Shown here in pieces: positions 59,301 to 64,000 of a stretch of 64,000 nucleotides of DNA. The notes beneath the pieces were generated by a model. That model ran no database searches. It was not told where the DNA came from and saw nothing but the letters and a program-made list of their open reading frames with translations. Position numbers and translations under genes: made by a program. The DNA is from Chloroflexota bacterium (GTDB lineage: Bacteria; Chloroflexota; UBA11872; UBA12225; JAJDUF01), in assembly GCA_022826725.1 (NCBI GenBank), contig JAJDUF010000016.1, positions 434,001 to 498,000 on the forward strand. The letters are read 5' to 3'. The first letter of the stretch is position 1; each line of letters starts with the position of its first letter.

Positions 59301-60212
59301 ATGAATTGGATCGGCCGGGCGTGGGAGGTGTTCGACTACGCGGTGACGGCGGCGCTGGTAGGCCTCTGGCGCCACCGGTTTATGACGGGCGCCACGGTGC
59401 TGACGACCGCGCTGATGCTCCTGATGCTCAATGTCTTTGTGGTGCTGGTCACGCACCTGAACGTGGCCCTCGAAGCGTTGGAGCATCGCGTCAACGTCAT
59501 TGCGTACATCCGCGAAGATGCCCCGCCTGGCAAGGTACGCGAATTACAAAGCAGCCTCCAGAACCGCTCGGACGTACTCGAAGTGATCTATGTGACGAAA
59601 GATGAGGCGCTGGCCCGGCTGCGCGAGCACTTCGCCGACCGGGCGGAACTACTGGCAATGGTGTCGGATAATCCGCTGCCGGCATCGCTGGAGATCCGTG
59701 CTCGCAATCCCGAGAGTCTCGAGAACATCGTCTCGCTACTGGAGACAAAGGTCGGCCCGGAAGCCGTGTTAGAAGAGGTGGCCTTACAAGAGGACATAGT
59801 GGAACGTCTGCTGAGTCTCACTACGGCGACGCGCGTCGCCGGTGTGGCGATGACCGCGGGGCTGGCGGTCGTCAGTCTGTTTATCGTCATCAACACCATT
59901 CGCATCGCCGTATATTCCCGCCGGCAAGAGATCGAAGTGATGAAGCTGGTGGGTGCAACGGACTGGTTTGTACGCTGGCCCTTCGTCTTCGAGGGGATGC
60001 TCTACGGGCTGCTGGCGTCACTGCTGACGCTGCTGATCGTCGTCCCGGCTTACGATCCGGTCGTGGAGAACTTCTGGGCGCTCCTATCGTTCTTACCGGT
60101 AGAGCGCGATCCACAGTTCGTCACCAAGCTCGCGCTGATGACGATGGTGGTAGGAATTGCACTCGGCGCTGCGGGGAGCTACATCTCGGTGCGCCGCTTC
60201 CTGGACGTGTAG
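59301..60212 (+). CDS. ftsX: Cell division membrane protein FtsX
   Basis: 303 residues. One helix near the N-terminus (HRFMTGATVLTTALMLLMLN), an extracytoplasmic domain (RVNVIAYIREDAPPGKVREL to ILE), then three C-terminal helices, including VAGVAMTAGLAVVSLFIVIN, TIRIAVYSRRQEIEVMKLVG and GATDWFVRWPFVFEGM. This is the FtsX/MacB-like fold. FtsX carries the ATPase signal from FtsE to a peptidoglycan hydrolase outside. It is between the two ftsE-like genes: 62 bp after the first and 3 bp before the second. Confidence 0.95.
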   Translation: MNWIGRAWEVFDYAVTAALVGLWRHRFMTGATVLTTALMLLMLNVFVVLVTHLNVALEALEHRVNVIAYIREDAPPGKVRELQSSLQNRSDVLEVIYVTKDEALARLREHFADRAELLAMVSDNPLPASLEIRARNPESLENIVSLLETKVGPEAVLEEVALQEDIVERLLSLTTATRVAGVAMTAGLAVVSLFIVINTIRIAVYSRRQEIEVMKLVGATDWFVRWPFVFEGMLYGLLASLLTLLIVVPAYDPVVENFWALLSFLPVERDPQFVTKLALMTMVVGIALGAAGSYISVRRFLDV

Positions 60213-60215
60213 GCC

Positions 60216-60893
60216 ATGATCGTACTGCGTAACGTGTGGAAGTGGTACGACGACGACACGGTCGCCCTGCGCGGGGTCACCCTCACGGTGCCGCGCGACG
60301 ATTTCGTCTTTCTCGTGGGCCCGAATGGGGCCGGCAAAACGACCCTACTGCGGCTCTTGAACCGCGCCGAGACACCAAGCGACGGCTGTATTCTCGTCAG
60401 CGGCCAGGACGTCCAAGACCTCGACGAACAGGAGGTTTCCCGGTTTCGCCAACGCATCGGGGTCGTGTTCCAGGACACTCGCCTCTTCGCGGACAAAACC
60501 GTGTACGAGAACGTCGCCGTCAGTTTGCAGGTGTCGGGGGACGGACGGGCGAGTGAGCTCGTATGGGATGCGCTGGAAGTCGTGCAGCTGGCCGATCATG
60601 CCGAGCGCTTCCCGAGGGAGCTTTCGGGCGGCGAGGCGCAGCGGGCGGCTATTGCGCGGGCGATTGTTCGGCAGCCACAACTGCTGCTGGCCGACGAGCC
60701 GACCGCCAACCTGCCGCCGGCGATGGCGTGGCAGGTGCTCCAGGTGCTCACTGACATCCACTATTACCATGGCGTGACCACGCTCATCGCAACGCATGAC
60801 CGGGAGGTCGTTGATCGGATGCGCCGGCGGGTTGTGGAGCTGGCGCACGGATACATTGTGCGCGATCAGCGCGGAGGTCGCTTTGCCGCCTAA
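60216..60893 (+). CDS. Second FtsE-like ABC ATPase with degenerate D loop
   Basis: 225 residues, the same length as FtsE and clearly a paralogue (TRLFADKTVYENVAVSL here, FRLLPEMTVFENVAFAL there). Walker A GPNGAGKTTLLRL, Q loop GVVFQDTRLF, signature LSGGEAQRAAIARAI, Walker B LLADEP and H loop ATHDREVV are present, but the D loop reads ANLPPAMA instead of GNLDPDTA: the Asp is lost. It starts 3 bp after ftsX and its last codons overlap the start of the M23 gene, so all are translated together. It may form an asymmetric dimer with FtsE. Confidence 0.85.
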   Translation: MIVLRNVWKWYDDDTVALRGVTLTVPRDDFVFLVGPNGAGKTTLLRLLNRAETPSDGCILVSGQDVQDLDEQEVSRFRQRIGVVFQDTRLFADKTVYENVAVSLQVSGDGRASELVWDALEVVQLADHAERFPRELSGGEAQRAAIARAIVRQPQLLLADEPTANLPPAMAWQVLQVLTDIHYYHGVTTLIATHDREVVDRMRRRVVELAHGYIVRDQRGGRFAA

Positions 60894-62229
60894 CTCGCCC
60901 CGGCTCTACACCGAGCGCAGACGCCTGTCGTGGCCGTTGCGCGCCACCGCCATGCTCCTGCTGCTCACTGCCTTGGTTGGACCGGCTGCTGCGCCCGCTG
61001 CCGCTAACCCTATCGAGGACGCCCTCCAGGCCATTGAGAACGCCAAGAACCGGATACAGCAGCTGATCCAGCAACAGGATCAGACCCAACAGCAGCGCGA
61101 GCAGAAGGAAGCGGAGCTTCGGCAACTCAGACGTGAAGGAGAGTCGGCGCGCGATGCCCTCCAGCGCGTCGAGGGCGAGCTCTACGCGGCCATAGATCGC
61201 CGGGAAGCGATCCAGACAAAACTGGACAAGATCGAGGTCCATATCCGCGACCTCGAAGCGCAACAGGAAGACCACCGGGCGAAACTCGCCGAGCGTGCAG
61301 CGGTGTACGGTCAACGTCTGCGCGTGATCTACAAGCTGGCGCAGACCCCGCCGCTGATTCTGATCTTCGGCGCTACCGACCTCAACGACTTCTTGAAGCG
61401 GCTCAACGGTTTCGCCACTATCGCCCGTGAAGACAGCCGGCAAGTCGCAGCCTGGCGGCGGGCACAGGATCAGGCGGAACGGATTCGGCAGGAGCTTGAC
61501 GCGGAAAAGGCCGAGCAAACAAAACTGCGCGCGGAGGCGGCGGAGGTCGAGCAGATCCAGGTTGAAAAACGCGCCGAACAGGAGCAATTGGTCGCACAGA
61601 TCGAGGCGGATGAGGCACGCACGCAAGCCGAGCTCACCGAAATGGATCAGCACGACCGGTTCTTGACTGAGCAAATCCGGTACTTGCAGGACGACTTACC
61701 CAGGCTGCAAGAAATCCTCGCAGAGGTCCGGCGACGAGAAGAAGAACGGCAACGCCGCGCGGCCGCCGCGGCGGCGGCGCTGAGCGAAGCCGACCGCCAG
61801 GTGACATTGCCGCCGAGCGGCCCCTTCATCTGGCCCGTTTCTGGGCGGATCACCGCTCGCTGGGGGGTACGCACGTTTGCCCAGCGTTTTCACACGGGCC
61901 TCGACATTGCCACCAACCTGCGGACGCCGATCCGGGCAGTGGCGACCGGCCACGTCCTGCACGTGGGGTATGCCGTGCCCGGTAACCGTCGGGCGTCATA
62001 TGGGATGTACGTCACCTTATTGCACGGTGATGGAAAGGTGACCTTGTACGCGCACCTGGACGACCGCACCAGCCCACCACAGGTCCAGAAAGGCGAGATT
62101 ATTGACCAGGGCACGGTGGTGGGAACAATCGGCATGACCGGCATTACCAGCGGTCCACACCTCCACTTCGAGGTACGCGAACCGAACGGGGGCACACGCA
62201 ATCCACTGGAGTTCCTGCCCAAGCTGTAA
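60883..62229 (+). CDS. M23 (LytM) peptidase with coiled coil, EnvC/PcsB-type murein hydrolase
   Basis: 448 residues from TTG 60883, placed by GGAGG in the end of the previous gene; both overlap. A signal peptide (about residues 15-42, LRATAMLLLLTALVGPAA) is followed by a long coiled coil (residues about 45-290, rich in Gln, Glu, Arg, with a break near TPPLILIFGATDLNDFLKR). The LytM domain has HTGLDIATNLRTPIRAVATG with His337 and Asp341, and GPHLHFEVREPNGGT with His426 and His428, so all zinc ligands are kept, unlike in EnvC itself. It is probably driven by FtsEX at the division site. Confidence 0.92.
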   Translation: MPPNSPRLYTERRRLSWPLRATAMLLLLTALVGPAAAPAAANPIEDALQAIENAKNRIQQLIQQQDQTQQQREQKEAELRQLRREGESARDALQRVEGELYAAIDRREAIQTKLDKIEVHIRDLEAQQEDHRAKLAERAAVYGQRLRVIYKLAQTPPLILIFGATDLNDFLKRLNGFATIAREDSRQVAAWRRAQDQAERIRQELDAEKAEQTKLRAEAAEVEQIQVEKRAEQEQLVAQIEADEARTQAELTEMDQHDRFLTEQIRYLQDDLPRLQEILAEVRRREEERQRRAAAAAAALSEADRQVTLPPSGPFIWPVSGRITARWGVRTFAQRFHTGLDIATNLRTPIRAVATGHVLHVGYAVPGNRRASYGMYVTLLHGDGKVTLYAHLDDRTSPPQVQKGEIIDQGTVVGTIGMTGITSGPHLHFEVREPNGGTRNPLEFLPKL

Positions 62230-62274
62230 CCGGGTCGGCATCGTATGTTGCCGGTCAGGCTCGGTATCTATCCG

Positions 62275-63630
62275 TTAGGACTCCGTGACGCTGCCGTAGG
62301 GCGGTACCGTTTCCACCCAAATCTTGCCCGGCTGCAAGGGTACCTCCCGGCCGTAACGGTCACGGAACAAGGTGCGTGACCAGCGGTCCGTCTTCCGCCA
62401 GGTGCCCTCGATGACCTGTCCGTTCTGAATGATCTTCGCCTGGCCGGTGCCGAGCGTGCCGTACAGCAAGCGCACGTTGCCGGGGTAGCCGTCGTTCGCC
62501 GATGACTCCTCCTGGAACTGCACCAGAATCGTGGCGGCGGTGATTTGCTGGCCGATCCCGGGGTCCACGTGTGGCAGCCCACCCATGATCCGGCGATACA
62601 GGCCCGTCGCAGGATCGTAGTGCCATTCCACCTCGAATCCCACCGCGCCAGGCCAGAAGACGATCCGGACCTCCGTATGCGCCGCGTCGGCCGGCGGCCG
62701 TTGCGCCGCATCTGCGAACTGCCAGGTCCTGAACTGCTGTATCCAGCTTCTTCCCTCCGCGTCCACGGCGGTGAGGTCGCGCTGGGCGGCGACGCGCCAG
62801 AGCCGTTGGGTATCCGTGAACATCGTATGCTCGAGGGCGACGTTGCGGCTCAAGTCGCGCCAATACACCGGCGCGCCAATCTGGAACTCATCGAGGTCGT
62901 TGTAGCCCGCCCAGCCGTAGCTCCTGATCTGTCCGAGCGCGTCCGCACGGGCGCCGTTGCGGCAACCGATACCCGTTCGGCGATCACAATAGGCGGCCCC
63001 AACGTGGGCATAGAGCGGGTAGCGGCCATATTCGGATATCCAATCGAGAAAATATGTCCGGGCGCTGCGTACCGGCCCGGCGCGGACCGGCTCCATGGCA
63101 CGGTCGCAATAGAACACGGCCAGAAAGCGCGTGATCCCGCCCTCGGCAACTGCCTCGTAGACCACGTCCGCCGAGGCAAGCCCGTATTGCGGCCGTGCAG
63201 CAGGATGATTCTCGATCATGATGCCGAGGGGGCGCCGCCCCTCCCACGCCGTGCGGTATTCCGGCGGATAGCGGAGGCCGTTCAGCGGACATTCGGCAGT
63301 CGGCCACACTTCGCGGACGGCTACAGTCGGTAGTGGTGGAGGACCACCACCATCCGCCGGGACGGAGAACATCAGGTCGAGTGGCAACCCGGGATCGTCG
63401 AACTCTGCTAAGACCATGAGCGCGGCCGGGTCGTCTGCCGGTGGCTGGGTTAGGGGTGTCGAGGAATCTTCGGCGCAGAGGATACCGAGCAGGTCAGGGT
63501 CGAACAGGAGGTGCCCTGGACCCAGATACGAACAGGCCATCGCGACGGCCGGCGGCCCAGCCGCTGCAAAGGCCAGCCAGATCAACACGAACGCTATACT
63601 CAGCCGCAGCCGTCGAGATTGCGTAGTCAA
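62275..63630 (-). CDS. DUF3048 domain protein (YerB-like), secreted
   Basis: 451 residues from TTG 63630, set by AAAGGAG upstream and by a signal peptide that begins there (TTQSRRLRLSIAFVLIWLAF, then AAAGPPAVAMAC). The Cys after the signal (MACSYL) may be a weak lipobox. DUF3048 is seen in RRPLGIMIENHPAARPQYGL, SADVVYEAVAEGGITRFLAV, PVRAGPVRSARTYFLDWISE, EFQIGAPVYWRD and YEVEWHYDPATG-like C-terminal part (GFEVEWHYDPATGLYRRIMG). The family is of unknown role, usually anchored outside Gram-positive and Chloroflexota cells. Confidence 0.85.
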   Translation of the reverse strand: MTTQSRRLRLSIAFVLIWLAFAAAGPPAVAMACSYLGPGHLLFDPDLLGILCAEDSSTPLTQPPADDPAALMVLAEFDDPGLPLDLMFSVPADGGGPPPLPTVAVREVWPTAECPLNGLRYPPEYRTAWEGRRPLGIMIENHPAARPQYGLASADVVYEAVAEGGITRFLAVFYCDRAMEPVRAGPVRSARTYFLDWISEYGRYPLYAHVGAAYCDRRTGIGCRNGARADALGQIRSYGWAGYNDLDEFQIGAPVYWRDLSRNVALEHTMFTDTQRLWRVAAQRDLTAVDAEGRSWIQQFRTWQFADAAQRPPADAAHTEVRIVFWPGAVGFEVEWHYDPATGLYRRIMGGLPHVDPGIGQQITAATILVQFQEESSANDGYPGNVRLLYGTLGTGQAKIIQNGQVIEGTWRKTDRWSRTLFRDRYGREVPLQPGKIWVETVPPYGSVTES

Positions 63631-63786
63631 CCCTGCTCCTTTATCGCTCCACCTACACCCCATAGTTAACGCAGCGGCCGCCATCCTGGATACAGCAGCC
63701 CTACGCGCCAGCCCTCCTATGGACCCCACTCCGCGGGGGGGCGATAAGCCGGCCTAGCAACCAACGGGATCATCGCCACTGCTGCC

Positions 63787-63897
63787 GGCCGTGCGGGGGC
63801 TGTATACTCCAGGTGCTCGGAGTATCGGCGGCTTCCCGGCCAAATGAGGTGTGGCGGGGACTCACCCACTCGCTGGAACGTCCCGTCGCCTGTTCCG
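63787..63897 (+). other. Structured leader region with stacked hairpins
   Basis: The 370-bp stretch from the DUF3048 start to the window end holds no sure gene. Within it three stems can be drawn: ATACTCC/GGAGTAT (63804-63810/63819-63825) inside an outer GGCCG/CGGCC stem; GGCGGGGAC with GTCCC..CGCC (63853-63890); and GGAAC/GTTCC (63875-63896), which excludes the second. GAGGAG at 63896-63901 follows and an ATG lies at 63913. It may be a regulatory 5' leader. Confidence 0.35.
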
Positions 63898-63912
63898 AGG
63901 AGAATTCTTCCG

Positions 63913-64000
63913 ATGGCCGCCGTTGAATCGCCTACACGCCTCCTGACGCGGGCCGCGCGCCAGTGGTACAATAGGAGAGTTGGCGCAGAACTCGCGGGCA
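63913..64000 (+). CDS. Possible 5' end of an ORF running off the window
   Basis: ATG 63913 opens a frame (MAAVESPTRLLTRAARQWYN and on) that stays open to the last base; GAGGAG lies about 11 bases upstream. It is too short to assign. A promoter-like CTGACG-18-TACAAT inside it (63943-63972) instead suggests that the true next gene may begin beyond the window. Confidence 0.3.
   Translation, partial: MAAVESPTRLLTRAARQWYNRRVGAELAG
63943..63972 (+). promoter_or_regulatory. Promoter-like sequence at window end
   Basis: CTGACG (63943-63948), 18 bp, TACAAT (63967-63972), followed by AGGAGAG. If used, it would drive a gene that begins near or past the right edge of the window. Confidence 0.35.

Noticed and set aside
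63717-63971. 84-codon minus-strand frame at the right edge
   Set aside because: Composition typical of GC-rich non-coding DNA, overlaps the structured leader region, no ribosome site.
1-64000. CRISPR array, prophage or insertion sequence
   Set aside because: No regularly spaced repeats, no transposase, integrase or phage structural genes were seen. The repeats found are small hairpin elements.

Overview
This is a GC-rich bacterial chromosome segment with tightly packed genes on both strands. It shows no rRNA, phage, transposase or CRISPR array. The gene set includes a TACO1/YebC regulator followed by ruvC-ruvA-ruvB-queA, uvrB, an FtsE/FtsX cluster with an M23 peptidase, PlsY, a DUF3048 protein, phytanoyl-CoA-dioxygenase-like oxygenases, Gfo/Idh/MocA and Ldh2-type oxidoreductases, a creatininase and several PIN-type toxin-antitoxin pairs. 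Together with frequent GTG/TTG starts and GC-rich palindromic intergenic repeats, this fits a heterotrophic member of the Chloroflexota (Thermomicrobia/Sphaerobacter-like, or an uncultured relative). That placement is an inference from gene content, not a measurement.

Layout. 0-10 kb: a 5'-truncated creatininase, a zinc-ribbon GIY-YIG protein, a propeller-type glycosidase-like protein, two tandem paralogous small membrane-anchored proteins with a third remnant, tRNA-Lys(CTT), a RibD-C reductase divergent from plsY, a RelBE-type pair, a branched-chain aminotransferase, an orphan DNA methyltransferase and endonuclease IV. 10-20 kb: a Zn-ribbon protein, a decayed HigA-type antidote fragment, a CNT nucleoside transporter, a methyltransferase, yebC, ruvCAB, queA and an orphan peptide-type solute-binding protein. 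20-27 kb: a clear SAM-I riboswitch with promoter and terminator in front of a threonine-synthase-like gene and a ThiS/MoaD sulfur carrier, then NUDIX, PhyH-MgtC-PhyH and an M20 amidohydrolase. 27-36 kb: uvrB, an Ldh2 dehydrogenase, a Gfo/Idh oxidoreductase, a flippase and a DEAD-box helicase. 35-46 kb: a DAP-decarboxylase-like enzyme, dapC-dapD, a ZIP transporter, a membrane-anchored sorbosone-dehydrogenase-like protein, a second Ldh2 dehydrogenase and an EamA exporter. 46-55 kb: VapBC, a large formate dehydrogenase, a toxin-first PIN pair, a two-component system, a cation diffusion facilitator and a zinc-less MDR dehydrogenase. 55-64 kb: a rhomboid-TPR protein, a queuosine-precursor transporter, proC, ftsE-ftsX-ftsE2-M23, a DUF3048 protein and a structured leader before an ORF that runs off the window.

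How the genes fit together. RuvABC, UvrB, endonuclease IV and perhaps the GIY-YIG protein serve DNA repair. QueA and the YhhQ-type transporter point to queuosine made by salvage. DapC and DapD form the succinylase branch of lysine/DAP synthesis, although the nearby decarboxylase has an altered CES motif. FtsE/FtsX and the M23 peptidase form a septal cell-wall hydrolysis module with an extra ATPase. The most intriguing unit is the SAM-riboswitch operon. A SAM sensor over a threonine-synthase-fold enzyme plus a Gly-Gly-tailed sulfur carrier is easier to explain as sulfur-amino-acid synthesis, with protein-thiocarboxylate sulfur possibly delivered to O-phosphohomoserine, than as threonine synthesis.
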